Part shown: positions 23,049 through 33,497 of the stretch, piece by piece
How the letters are laid out: every line of letters starts with the position of its first letter
Numbering within the stretch: position 1 is the stretch's first letter
Notes under the pieces: model-generated
Told to the model about the DNA's origin: nothing
What the model saw: only the letters and a program-made list of their open reading frames with translations
Databases searched by the model: none
Translations under genes and position numbers: made by a program
Source of the DNA: Cryptomeria japonica
Taxonomy: Eukaryota > Streptophyta > Pinopsida > Cupressales > Cupressaceae
Length of the DNA: 64,000 nt
NCBI RefSeq assembly: GCF_030272615.1
Contig: NC_081406.1
Coordinates: forward strand, 217,504,997-217,568,996
Reading direction: 5' to 3'

Positions 23049-25540
23049 ATGCCTTCACGATGACCGGAGCGACCCGCGAGGATTGAGATCATGCGACGGG
23101 CCATGATCGACGACGAGTCACTGGACGAGGTGAGTTGACTGAATGTTGACTTTTGATTTTCTGCATTTGACTTTCTGTGATCATTTGTGGGCCCTGGAAC
23201 CTAACCCTGGGTCCCACCCAGGGTGCCATGGTCCCTGTGGGGTGCCATGGTCCCTTCAGGGCGCCATGGTCCCTGTGGGGCACCATGGTCCCCTCAGGGT
23301 GCCATGGTCCCTGACAGGGTGCCATGGTCCCAATCAGGACTTGGCAAGAGATGTCAGGGTTAGCATACGATGTTTGACAGTTTGCATGAATGATTTTGAT
23401 GATTGAGTACAGATTATAGTTTTGTTTTTGTGATGCAGGGTCTCCCGTACATGAGAGAGTACACGGTGAGGCAGATTCTTTGCAGTTTGCGTGATCAGAT
23501 TCCCCGACTTACTCAGGCAGAGAGAGACACATTGTCGATAGTAGGTTTGTGGTCTATTATTCTTATGCCAGCCATTCGATTTCATCCCGCGATGCTGATG
23601 GCACTCATGGAGCGATGAGATCCTGACACATGCACGTTCCAGCTTCCAGTAGGGGAGATGACGGTGACACTTGAGGATGTGTACCGCATTCTTTGCCTAC
23701 CAATCAGAGGAGCTACCGTGACATATGCGACCGATCGGTCAGTAGAGGATCATCAGAGGGAGCAGGTATATTGCGTAGGGAGAGTCATGCTGAGTGAGAT
23801 GAGAGGTCGTATCATGGTCAACTGGCTCTTACATCCTACAGGAGAGGTGCCCCTCATGAGACGTCTTATGATAGCCATCATTGCACTAGCTGTCTGCCCT
23901 AATGGGCGAGGTACACACATGCACAGGGGTCTCACATGGTGCATTAGGGCTATGGAGAGACATAGGAGAGTATACACCTGGGGTCAGAGTATGCTTGCAC
24001 ATCTCTATCACGACCTCGAGGAGTATGTTTTTGGATAGGGTTGCAGCTTGATGACATGCACACTTCTGCAGGTGTGGATATTTGAGCACTTTACATGCAC
24101 CAGGCCTGTCCGCTATCCGATGAGTGCGGCTAGCGAGTGACCTAGGGTATTTGCTTATCCACTTACCAGCGAGTGGAGATTTGGAGATCTATTGTATTGG
24201 AGAGTGACATTTGACAGATTGACAGCTGAGGTGACTGTGTGGAGACCATATCTGCGGATGCACAAATGGGATGGGATGGAGAGACAGTTAGCATGCTTAC
24301 AGAGGAACCGCCTACTGAGAGGGCGATATCCAAATATCATAGTCCCATTCTACTTTGACCGAGTACGGAGGTAGTTTGGGCTAGAGCAGTGTGTTCCAGC
24401 CGATGTGCCCATCTACACTCAACACTCACGAGTCCTTCCCAGACCCAGAGCAGTAGCGAGACCAACGATAGACGATATCGAGATCACAGATATAGAGGGG
24501 TCCGACCAGGATGTGGTCACTGATTATGCTGCAGACCCCGGGGCACAGCGCAGGTATCTCTCATGGTTTATGAGATCATACCCAGGGCCTATCTTTCCAC
24601 CAGATCACCCAACAGGCCATCCAGGTCCATGGAGGCATGGAGATCGAGATGAGGATCAGGGATCCAGATCGGAGGAACCAGAGGAGGGAGAGGGTCATGA
24701 GGAGGCAGGAGGTCCTAATCTGCCTATAGGAGATTAGCCTAGTGCCGAGGAGGAGGAGGATGAGGATGACGACGAGGAGGATAGAGATGATGATGGGGAG
24801 AATGAGGATGCAGATGAGGATGAGGATGTAGATGAGGAGGCGGATAGAGATGACGAGGAGGAGTCAGATGCAGCTCCTCACCATTCAGGAGATGATACCA
24901 TAGCCTTAGATCCTCCCTTTATTCCCCAGAAGGGGGAACATGAGGCGATACGGAGACCTGCACCTATCGCGCACAGATCATTCAAGCGTGGGGAGCCTAG
25001 TAGTTCCCAGTCATAGATGCTTCCATACCACGATCCCTACTGGCATGAGGGAGATCCAAGTATAGTAGGTGTATATTTATTGATTAATGTTTTGATGATA
25101 GAAAATGGTACTAACACAAAATCTGTTCTACTGCTACAGCTAATGTGCAGGAGTGGCGCTCCTTGATCCAGCAAGTAGTGATAGATATCTCCACGACAGC
25201 GCATATCCCTAGTTCCTCACAGGTTGCTTATAGACCTCAAGGGAATGCGGGTTGGCATGATGATTTGTTTTCCCCATTTCGAGTACAGGTAGAGATATGG
25301 AGGGAGAGAGAGCGGGCTCTATCAGAGGACCTTCAGCGGGCACAGCGTGATCTAGCAGCCACTCAGGCTGAGGCTACCTCGTATCATGCGATCCTTATGG
25401 ATAGGGATCGTAGGAGTTCCTCTCGAAGCCATTCACGATCTATATCACGGTATACCCCTATGGGTCCACCTGCACGATCGGATCAGGAGGGAGCATCTAG
25501 TCGTCACTCTCCAGCCACCAGCCCTAGGGATAGGAGATGA
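23049..25540 (+). pseudogene. Antisense plant-mobile-domain (PMD) gene inside element D
   Basis: It runs opposite to D's pol, between integrase and the 3' LTR. Exon 1 23049-23129, intron 23130-23438 (GTGAGT...GATGCAG), exon 2 23439-25068, intron 25069-25139 (GTGTAT...CTACAG), exon 3 25140-25540. Joining the exons keeps one reading sense: ...DDESLDE, GLPYMREYTVRQ..., ...DPSIV, then ANVQEWRSLIQQ. The PMD signature is clear: FQLPVGEMTVTLEDVYRILC, LPIRGA, then TLLQVWIFEHF. Next come a Pro/Arg-rich part, a Glu/Asp-rich stretch (24739-24880) and a helical, Ser/Arg-rich C terminus. In-frame stops at 23061, 23616, 24036, about 24138, 24372, 24735 and about 25014 show decay. PMD proteins are known as captured or domesticated genes in plant transposons. 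The exact molecular function is unknown. Confidence 0.8.
23209..23336. repeat. CCATGG-centred short tandem repeats in intron 1
   Basis: Five to six units of about 20-25 bp of the form GGGTGCCATGGTCCCTGTG, alternating CTGTGGGG and TTCAGGG ends. The CCATGG core is palindromic. A single copy of the same phrase (GGGCGCCATGATCCTGG) occurs in the D LTR near 22087 and in the E LTRs near 44250 and 50985, so the intron repeat may derive from an LTR motif. Confidence 0.75.
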
Positions 25541-26146
25541 TTTTATGATGTAGGGTAGGTCACATTTTGGGTGTATAGGGACCTACCTTTGTATATTGAT
25601 CACAGACATATATATATATACATGCTTCTTTGTCTCAAATGTGTTATCTTTAATGTCTAAAACAATGTGTATTTTGATTAAAATTAATACATTTGGTAGA
25701 TGTACATGTATGTTCTGAATCTAATTTCCATGTGATTGATTTCTCAATGCTCCATGATTAAATTGATACATGTGTGACTTAATTAAAATATTTGATCAAG
25801 TACTACATTGATGATAAGGAAGAAAGTATGTATTAAGCCTACGAATCATATAACTAATGTGATTTGATTTGAATTTAAACACAACATGACATGATTCAAC
25901 TTAACACATAAAAACATTGTATAATATGTCTACATAATGAAAAATGTAAATCTTTTGCAATTTACATAAATGAATTCAAGACAAACCATAAAGTAAAGAA
26001 ACATGCTTGTCAGGAACGAAGCAATATAGATTAAACAAAACATCATTTAATTCTATTTGCTCTAACAAAGATATGTTAACATATTATCCAATTTTGAAGA
26101 AGTGAGGAAGGAAATAGATAAATGATAAGGAATGAGGAATTAAGCA
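25541..26146. other. AT-rich spacer between the two convergent gene sets of D
   Basis: About 600 bases without ORFs, lying between the 3' end of the antisense PMD gene and the 3' end of the pol gene, so both transcripts would end here. A (TA)n-like TATATATATATA run is at about 25608-25620. Confidence 0.6.
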
Positions 26147-28610
26147 TAGTATCTACGCAAGTGCATAGTGTTTATAGGGTCTTTAAGAGGCGTACCGTCT
26201 ACATCCGCTATTTTGTAAGCACCTGATCCATAATCTTCAATAACGATATACGGTCCAAGCCAATTAGGACTAAATTTTCCCTTTTCTTCAGGTAAGGCAT
26301 TCACATTGCGCTAATTCTCATAGAGGACTAAGTCACCTACTGAGAAGGAACGTTGAATAACCTTATCATTATAGCTTTGTTGTAGAGTTTTGTGGTACGC
26401 TTGAATATGCTCAAGAGCATTTATACGTTGTTCATCAAGCATCTCAAGCTGTTGAAGCCTTTGTTCTCTGTAAGAGTCATCATCTACTATACCTTTGAGA
26501 GAAACTCTAAGTGATGGAATCTCTAATTCTAAAGGCATAATAGCATCAGCACCATAAACAAGATTATAAGGGGTAGTTCCTGTAGCAATTCGTACACTCG
26601 TTCGGTAGGCCCAAAGAGCATAGATTAGCTGAGTACTCCAATCCTTACCATGCTTATTCACAGTTTTGCGAAGAATTTGTTCAATTATTTTATTGGATGA
26701 TTCGGCTTGACCATTTGATTGAGGATAGTATGGTCTAGAAAATCGATGTTTGATATGATACTTCTCGAGGAATTTCTTCACATCCTTGTTCTTCTAGAAA
26801 TAATGTTTTCTAGAAGAAATCGACAAATCACTTCAGCAGTAGTAGAGCAAAGAGGAACAGCTTCTACCCACTTTGTAAAGTAATCTGTTGCGGTTATAAT
26901 GAAAGTATGTCCTTGAGATGAAGGAGGAGAGATTTTACCAATGAGATCCAACCCCTGTGCAAAGAAAGGCCAAGAGGCTACCTGAGAACGGAATTCTTAG
27001 GCAGGAGCATGAATCAAATTATTGTGTTGTTGACATTGATGGCATTTCTTAACAAACGAAAAAGAATCCTGTTGCATAGTTTGCCAATAATATCCCATAC
27101 GGAGCAACCTTTGAACCAAGGATTTACCTCCAAAATGCCCCCCACAGGCACCTGAATGCGCCTCTTCAAGAGCAATAGGGATTTCCGATTTGTTAAGATA
27201 GCAAAGGAGAAGACCGTTATAACCCCTTCGGTAAAGAACATTAGAAAGAATGATATATCTAGCAGACAACTTGCAAACTCTAGCCTTGGTGTTCCTATTG
27301 GCGGAATCAGGAAAAGTACCATCGGTCAAGTATCTTACGATATGCGAGTACCATTCATCTGAGTTTATAAAGTCGCAACATGTCACCAGGCTGGAATCAT
27401 CTACAATAGCTGGAGAAATAAGGTTGTGAATAACAAATTTAAGATCAACCACAGGGTCCTCTAAAGATACAAGAGAAGCCACACATGCCATTGCATCCGC
27501 ATGTCGATTATCTTTTCGAGGAACAGGTTCTATGGTGTAAGAATCAAATTTTTGTAACAAAGAGATAGCAAGGTCTTTATATTGTGATAATTTGTCTTGT
27601 TTTGCTTGATACAGTCCTCTTACTTGTCTTATAATCAGTTGAGAATCTCCAAAAATATGTATGTGTTTTATATTCAAAGCTAAGGCTGCCTTTATTCCTG
27701 CTATAAGAGCCTCATACTCAGCAATGTTATTGGTACATAGGAAATTGAGACGGTAAGATAAAGGAATAGATTTCTTTGTAGGAGAAATCAGAACAACACC
27801 TGCCCCCGATCCCGTACGACACTTAGAGCCATCAAAGTATAACTCCCAAGTTTCATCTTTCTCTGTACAAAGAATGGAGTCATCAGGAAAAGACTCAGGG
27901 TTAGGGAAGGAGAAAGGTGAAGGGGCCTCAACCAAGTGATCGGTCAACGCTTGCCCTTTAATTGCCCTTTGTGAAACAAATTTAAGGTCAAATTCAGTTA
28001 ACATCATAACCCACTTAGCTAGGCGTCCTGATAAATTAGTTTTAGAGAAAAGATGCTTCAACAGATCAAACTTTACCATGACGTGGACTTCTGAATTTAA
28101 AAGATAATGTCTCAATTTCTGAGTCGCAAACACCAAGGCCAAGCATTGTCTTTCTATCACAGAATATCAGGTCTCATAATTGAGTAAGGTACGACTTATA
28201 TAAGAAACTGGACACTCCTTACCATCTTTATCATGTTGTGCCAATAATGCTGCAAGAGCATGAGAGGAAGCAGCTGTATAAAGAAGGAAGGGTTTAGAAG
28301 GTTCGGCCGGTCAAAGGATAGGAGGATTAGCCAAATACACTTTTAAATCTTCAAATGCTTGCTGACAATCTTCATTCCATTGAAAAGTGATATTCTTTTT
28401 AAGAAGTTGAGTAAAAGGAAAAGTACGATCCGCAAGTTGAGATACAAACCTACAAATAGCTTGAATCTTTCCTTGTAAGCTTTTGAGTTGAGACACGTTT
28501 CTAGGAGGTGGCATGTTGACAATAGCATCTATTTTCTTAGTATCCACCTCAATCCCATGATGCAAAACTATGAATCCTAATAGTTTTCCACTATCCACAC
28601 CAAAAACACA
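26147..28610 (-). pseudogene. Element D pol, 3' part: RNase H, archaeal-type RNase H, integrase
   Basis: It continues from the RT frame after a TGA at 28611. 28598-28311 is the RT thumb/connection (KLLGFIVLHHGIEVDTKKID). A degenerate RNase H follows, with a TGA near 28170. The 387-codon stretch 28160-26997 has an archaeal-type RNase H at about residues 104-230 (WELYFDGS, NNIAEYEAL, GDSQLI, HADAMA), then the integrase zinc motif (His335, His342, Cys373, Cys376). The integrase core (GLDLIGKISPPSSQGHTFII) breaks near 26800. ISR is joined almost directly to KNKDVKKFLEKYH, so the segment holding the second catalytic Asp is missing. NGQAESSNK supplies the third acidic site. The chromatin-side C terminus ends near 26147 (LHLRRYYA-like). 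Confidence 0.85.
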
Positions 28611-28613
28611 TTT

Positions 28614-31600
28614 TCAGGGATTCAAGCGCATGTGATATTTACGAATCCTTTCAAAGATTTGACGAAGGATCTTAATGTGATCTATGCGGAGAATGGATTT
28701 GGCTAAAATATCATCAACATAATCTTCTAAAATCTTATGCATGTAATCGTGGAAGATAAGGGTCATCGCTCGTTGATAAGTTGCACCGGCGTTTTTAAGT
28801 CCGAAAGGCATCATTATCCAACAAAGCGTACCCCAAGGAGTGGTGAAAGCAGTTTTGAATTGATCTTGAGGGTTAATGAAGATTTGATTGTATCCTGAAA
28901 AACCATCCATGAAGGATAACAAGGCATGTTCTGTCGTAGAATCAACTATCATGTCAATGTTTGGAAGAGGGAAATCATCTTTTAAAGAAGCTTTATTTAA
29001 ATCTCGAAAATCGGTACACATTCTTATTTTATTATCTGGTTTAGCCACAACGACAATATTTGAAATCCATGGGGAATAATCAATAAGGCAGATAAATCCA
29101 GCCTCCAATAACTTTTCAATCTCAGCCTTAACAAGCAAAGCTACCTTAGGATTCATTTTTCGAATCTTTTGTTTCATGGGCTTAGCATCAAGAACTAAGA
29201 CAATATTATGAGTGACAATCTTAGGATCTATACTAGGCATGTCAGAATATTTCCAAGCAAAGATCTCAGGGAATTCACGCAATAAATCATCATATTGTTT
29301 TTGTTCCTCTTCGTCCAAACATTTTCCAATTTTAATAACTTTTTCTTCATTGCAAGGATCCATCTTAACATCAGTGGTGTCAATTATGAGAAGATTACTT
29401 TGTTGAGGAGTATCCTTTAACTGAGGGAATTCTTTCACAATCTCATCATTATCAATCTCTTTTCCAAAGTAGGCTTCAGTGTTCAAACAATAAGTGAGTC
29501 CCCTATTGTGATGATAATGAGGAAGAGTATCATATGCTCCTAAAAACTCAGCTAAAGCATCATCGGTAGGAAAAACATCCAAAGCACAGGCACACGAAGG
29601 ATCCTCATCAATATACTCAGGGTGTTGCATTGATAGAGATGTAGAAATAGTATTAACACTAATACATGGTCTTCTAGAAGCTTTAGTGCACTTGCAGGGA
29701 TTATAACCAAGTCCAAAGGCATAATTGTGAAGATTATTCTCTAGAGGAACCTTTATCCCTTGTTCATGAGCGCCACAACCATTTCCATGATACCCATGCT
29801 TAGCAAAAATGCGAAAACCACGACCATAACGATCAGCCATTTCAGAAAGAGAAGGTGGTTTTTTATAAGACAAAGAATCAAACCCTTTAGAATTGGAAGT
29901 GCGAGGAGAAGAAGTTTGAGAAACGGCCATGAAGTTATTACTCATAGGTTCAGGTAGTGTTGATTGATTTTTAGCTTCTTCCTTCTTTTCAGCTTTAAGC
30001 TCTCTAGAAGGAACCTTATATTCACCTACAAAGGTAGGATTAAAATCAAGAGATCCCCAATCGTCTTCTGCGAGAACCTTCCTAGGATCAAAATCCTTCT
30101 TATGTGTAGTTTCAAATCGAGAAGAGTCTTCTTCAGGAGCTCCATACTCATCAGAGAGCGAGGATTCATCGATAGGTCTCTTGTTTAAAGAGTCATCACT
30201 AGACGAGGACGGCTTAGAAGAACCCCCTTTGGAAGTAGATGTTTGTAAACAAGCTTGGAAGTTAGTATCACCTATCAAGGTATATGTCTTATTGTTATAA
30301 ATAAATTTAACTTGTCTATGCAATGTAGAGGGGACAGCTTGCATACTGTGAATCCAAGGTCTCCCTAATAGCAAGTTGTATGTTAGGTTTCCCGACATAA
30401 CATGGATAGGAGTAGGCAAAGTAATAGGCCCCACTGTGATGGGTAAGGTGATAATACCTAATGAAGTTTTAGCCACGTTATCAAAGCCTCGAATAGGACG
30501 AGAGTCAGGCTCAATTAGGGATGTATCCACATTCATCTTATGCAAAAGATTAATGCTACACACATTAAGACCAGAGCCATTATCTACTAGTGTTCGTCTT
30601 ATAGCAGTATCATTTATGATAACCACAATCATCAAAGGATCATATTGATGTTGAATTTCACTAGTGGGCAACTCATCTTGAGTAAACACAATATGAGCTT
30701 TAGGATTCATCACAGAGTTAACCAAAGACACTATATTACTAGATGTATTTGGTGGAGGAACATTCAAATCTTTCAAAGCATCTTGTAACATTTCGTGATG
30801 AGCAGAAGAAGTTTGAATCAAATCCCAAAGGGATATCTTAGCAGGGGTAGCCTTAAGTTGTTCTATGAGATCATATTCCTTGCCAAGAACTTGTGAAATA
30901 CGCGGAGCTTGCGGAAGAGTTGGTTGAGGATTAGGAAGAGGAGCTGGAATAACTAGAGGAGGATTAGGTTGCCTATTATTTCTAGTATGATAAGTATGAG
31001 CAACCACATGATAACTCTCTCTAGTTAATTGCTTGGCATAATTATAAGGACTTATAGGTTTTCTTCCTTGTACAGTGATGATAGGTTTATTTGGAGTAAT
31101 AAAGGAATCATACCCTCCTTGGACAGTAAGGAGAGGTGATTTAGGAACTTGAAAGGTGGGAGAAGGACAAGCACCTTGGACTTCAAAGAGAGGCTTATTA
31201 TGCTCATTCAGGTTTATCATGTTAACTAATTTAGAAGTTTTGTTCTTGTTTAGAGATTTCGATAAAGCCACAAAGTCATCAAGAGCATCATCCAATAAAG
31301 CATGATCATATCTATTAAAAGGTTTATCTTTTGACTCAAAAGAAGACATCTCCTCATAGAGGGGATTATTGAAAATAACCATGTTACTAGATTCAATGGA
31401 AGAGTTGATAGGAATGTACCCTTGAGAGGAATCATTCAACTTATCTTTCTCATCACAACGAAATGGCATAGTAACAAAGTTTATGAGTTTTTGGTAAAAT
31501 GAAGGTTTGGCCTCTTTAGGATTCAAAAACTCATCTAAAGCTTCATCTAATTCATCTTGGCTATACTCATAATCAACATAATTGCATACATCATCATAAA

Positions 31601-31631
31601 CATGAACATCTTGCAAATAGAAATCTGACAT
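28614..31631 (-). CDS. Element D polyprotein, 5' part: N-terminal region, protease, G-patch-like, RT
   Basis: A 1005-codon open frame. Residues 1-240 are acidic/low complexity with three KPxxxVQGG-like repeats (about 146-189) and no capsid domain or CCHC knuckle. Residues 325-430 are a retropepsin-like domain: catalytic-site motif LVDNGSG (348-354) and flap-side LLLGRPWIH (420-428). Residues 603-645 (GRGFRIFAKHGYHGNGCG ... FGLGYNP) are a G-patch-like element. Residues 800-1005 are the first part of RT: MCTDFRDLNKA (881), FMDGFSGYNQI (907) and YVDDILAKS (971-979). A TGA at 28611 cuts RT. ATG 31631 is about 195 bases from the LTR, so the missing gag is not hidden upstream. Lineage Tat by the downstream archaeal-type RNase H. 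Confidence 0.85.
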   Translation of the reverse strand: MSDFYLQDVHVYDDVCNYVDYEYSQDELDEALDEFLNPKEAKPSFYQKLINFVTMPFRCDEKDKLNDSSQGYIPINSSIESSNMVIFNNPLYEEMSSFESKDKPFNRYDHALLDDALDDFVALSKSLNKNKTSKLVNMINLNEHNKPLFEVQGACPSPTFQVPKSPLLTVQGGYDSFITPNKPIITVQGRKPISPYNYAKQLTRESYHVVAHTYHTRNNRQPNPPLVIPAPLPNPQPTLPQAPRISQVLGKEYDLIEQLKATPAKISLWDLIQTSSAHHEMLQDALKDLNVPPPNTSSNIVSLVNSVMNPKAHIVFTQDELPTSEIQHQYDPLMIVVIINDTAIRRTLVDNGSGLNVCSINLLHKMNVDTSLIEPDSRPIRGFDNVAKTSLGIITLPITVGPITLPTPIHVMSGNLTYNLLLGRPWIHSMQAVPSTLHRQVKFIYNNKTYTLIGDTNFQACLQTSTSKGGSSKPSSSSDDSLNKRPIDESSLSDEYGAPEEDSSRFETTHKKDFDPRKVLAEDDWGSLDFNPTFVGEYKVPSRELKAEKKEEAKNQSTLPEPMSNNFMAVSQTSSPRTSNSKGFDSLSYKKPPSLSEMADRYGRGFRIFAKHGYHGNGCGAHEQGIKVPLENNLHNYAFGLGYNPCKCTKASRRPCISVNTISTSLSMQHPEYIDEDPSCACALDVFPTDDALAEFLGAYDTLPHYHHNRGLTYCLNTEAYFGKEIDNDEIVKEFPQLKDTPQQSNLLIIDTTDVKMDPCNEEKVIKIGKCLDEEEQKQYDDLLREFPEIFAWKYSDMPSIDPKIVTHNIVLVLDAKPMKQKIRKMNPKVALLVKAEIEKLLEAGFICLIDYSPWISNIVVVAKPDNKIRMCTDFRDLNKASLKDDFPLPNIDMIVDSTTEHALLSFMDGFSGYNQIFINPQDQFKTAFTTPWGTLCWIMMPFGLKNAGATYQRAMTLIFHDYMHKILEDYVDDILAKSILRIDHIKILRQIFERIRKYHMRLNP

Positions 31632-31805
31632 TTTGAAATAAAAGTTGCATTAAACCTAGACACACAATGCAAAGAAACAAAGAAACACACTCCTTTCTTT
31701 TTTCTTTTTTTTTTCTTTTTCTTTTTCTGAAATGAAACTTAAATGAAACACACTAAATCTAGATCTAGATCAAACAAATGCAATGCAAGAGGAAGCAATG
31801 ATAGT
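31632..31805 (-). other. Element D leader
   Basis: A short leader between primer site and ORF. On the coding strand it is purine-rich (AGAAAAAGAAAAAGAAAAA) around 31695-31730. E has a similar but shorter tract at 49600-49630. Confidence 0.6.
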
Positions 31806-31823
31806 TTCACGTTGGGTTCACCA
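31806..31823 (-). other. Element D primer-binding site, tRNA not assigned
   Basis: On the minus strand TGGTGAACCCAACGTGAA starts three bases after the 5' LTR. The same place in E reads TGGTGAACCCGACGTGAA (49706-49723). It is clearly not the initiator-Met site used by A, B, C and F. It shares CCCAACGTG with Lys-type sites, but the first bases differ, so I leave the tRNA open. Confidence 0.65.
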
Positions 31824-31826
31824 AAA

Positions 31827-33497
31827 TGTGTGGGGGAAAAAGCGAGACTAGGTTAACATGTCCTAATCCTACCTTTTGTCACACATTACGGAATACGAAA
31901 GAGCCTAGAGGTATCGCACAATTGGCTACTTCTTTTTGGTAAAAGAGAGAGCCACGGGCTACCTATTAGGGTTTCTATTTCATTGTTGTAATTGAAAGGT
32001 CAGATTATGCAAGTTCAATTCCTAACCCCAAAATGCAAGTATGAACTAATAACAAGATTGCAGAATTGAACTTAAACAATGGAAAGCTGCAAACACAAAG
32101 ACAAGACAAGAATGCAGATGCATACCCAGAGTCAAAATCTGAGTGGAAATGTTCGAGACAGGGGCACGGGCGCCACTGTCCTGATTTTGTACCTGAAACT
32201 GCAACTGAAACTGCTGTTTTGCAACCTGGAAAACTGTCCGAATTGCTAAAAATTGTTGTCTGTCAAGAGGACCAGGGCGCCCAGCGCCCCTATCCCAGGG
32301 ACTAGGGCGCCTAGTGCCCCTGTCCTGGCAGGACCAGGGTGCCCCACGCCCCTATCCTGGTCTTCTGCTCCAAAACTTGGTGTGTGGTTCCATCTCCGTC
32401 TGCTTCTTTCGGATCTGCAACTTGCGGCATCGTTTGAATCCCGAAATTTGCACTTATATCTGAAAAAGTTGTTTGGGCGGCTATATAGGGTTTTGCCTTA
32501 GTCAAACCCCCACTTCAATGATTTCCACCTCCACAAATAGCCAAGTTGTATTGTAAAAGTAATGTGTGTGCAGACCTTGTGTGTGTGCAAGATCTAAAAT
32601 GCAAGTAAGCAAACTAGAGCAACCTAGAAAGTAAACCCTAATTGCTTGTAAATGACAATGTAAATGCTCCAAATCAAGATGCCAAGTGATCTAAAGCATG
32701 AATGTAAGTGATATAATGAGGCTTATGCCAAGACATGAAAACAACATGAAATCATACCCAACCCCAAGGGAGGAGTACAAGCCAATCTTCAGTCGGTGAT
32801 CCCTTATTGCTCTTCAATGCCTTCAAAGCCCTAAGTGAATGAATGGATTTGATGAATGCTTGGAGGATGAATGTTGAGAGTGGTTAAAGTCTTCAAAGAT
32901 CTTCTCTTTCACTACATATGAGGTTCCTAAAAACAAAATTTGGATCCCTTCAAATGAAGAAAGAGAGCTCTTATGTATGAAACCCTAGGTCTTAATTCCA
33001 ACTTTTGGCCGACCTAGAGATTGAATATCCTGCCAATTTCTTGGGGTTAAGCTTTATTTTATGATTGGATCGTGCTCCTAAAATTTTGGGAAAAATGTCC
33101 GGGACCGTGTGCACTCCGGGTGCCACGGTCCCAGCAACTTTTCACCAAATTTTCAAGGCCGTCAGATATGATGATTTTAGAGAGAATCCCGAAGTTACAG
33201 GTGATTTCGAGATGTTTTGACCCCCGAAATCAAGCCCCCAAGCTTAGAATAGGGCCTAATTAGGGTTTTTGATTAAGTGATGTATTGGAGGAATAAAATG
33301 AAAGGGGCATGCTTTAATGAAAGGGCTCGACTTTATGATGTGGAAGATGATGAAATAGAACCTTTAGACCTAATTAATTTGATTAATTAAGTGCTAAAGG
33401 GGAAATACAATGCAAAATGCAACCGCACCAAGGTGGGTGCTAAATTAGGTGTGAAATTGTACTGCTTTAGCAAGTGCGTACAATTTATGACGTTACA
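31827..33497 (-). repeat. Element D 5' LTR (right copy)
   Basis: A 1671-bp LTR with TG...CA ends, matching 20808-22466 with scattered differences. Extra bases include CAACTGAAACTG near 32204. The TATA box on the minus strand is at 32481-32490 and the GC-rich hairpin units at 32268-32363. It is followed by TSD GGAAG and the resumed gag of C. Confidence 0.95.

Larger units (their letters stand above)
20808..33497 (-). mobile_element. Element D: Ty3/gypsy, Tat-type, with an antisense plant-mobile-domain gene
   Basis: LTRs 31827-33497 (5' on the minus strand) and 20808-22466 (3'), TG...CA ends, perfect TSD GGAAG. Minus-strand coding order is unknown N-terminal region, protease, G-patch-like, RT, degenerate RNase H, archaeal-type RNase H, integrase, then an oppositely oriented plant-mobile-domain gene. 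Integrase after RT/RNase H makes it Ty3/gypsy; the extra RNase H puts it with the Tat lineage. It is 12.7 kb, the innermost layer of the main stack and so its youngest. It is disabled by several stops and an integrase deletion. Confidence 0.95.

Noticed and set aside
23089-23325. Minus-strand ORF with GPWHPxGTM repeats
   Set aside because: It is a translation of the CCATGG tandem repeat in intron 1 of the opposite gene, open in several frames by its period.
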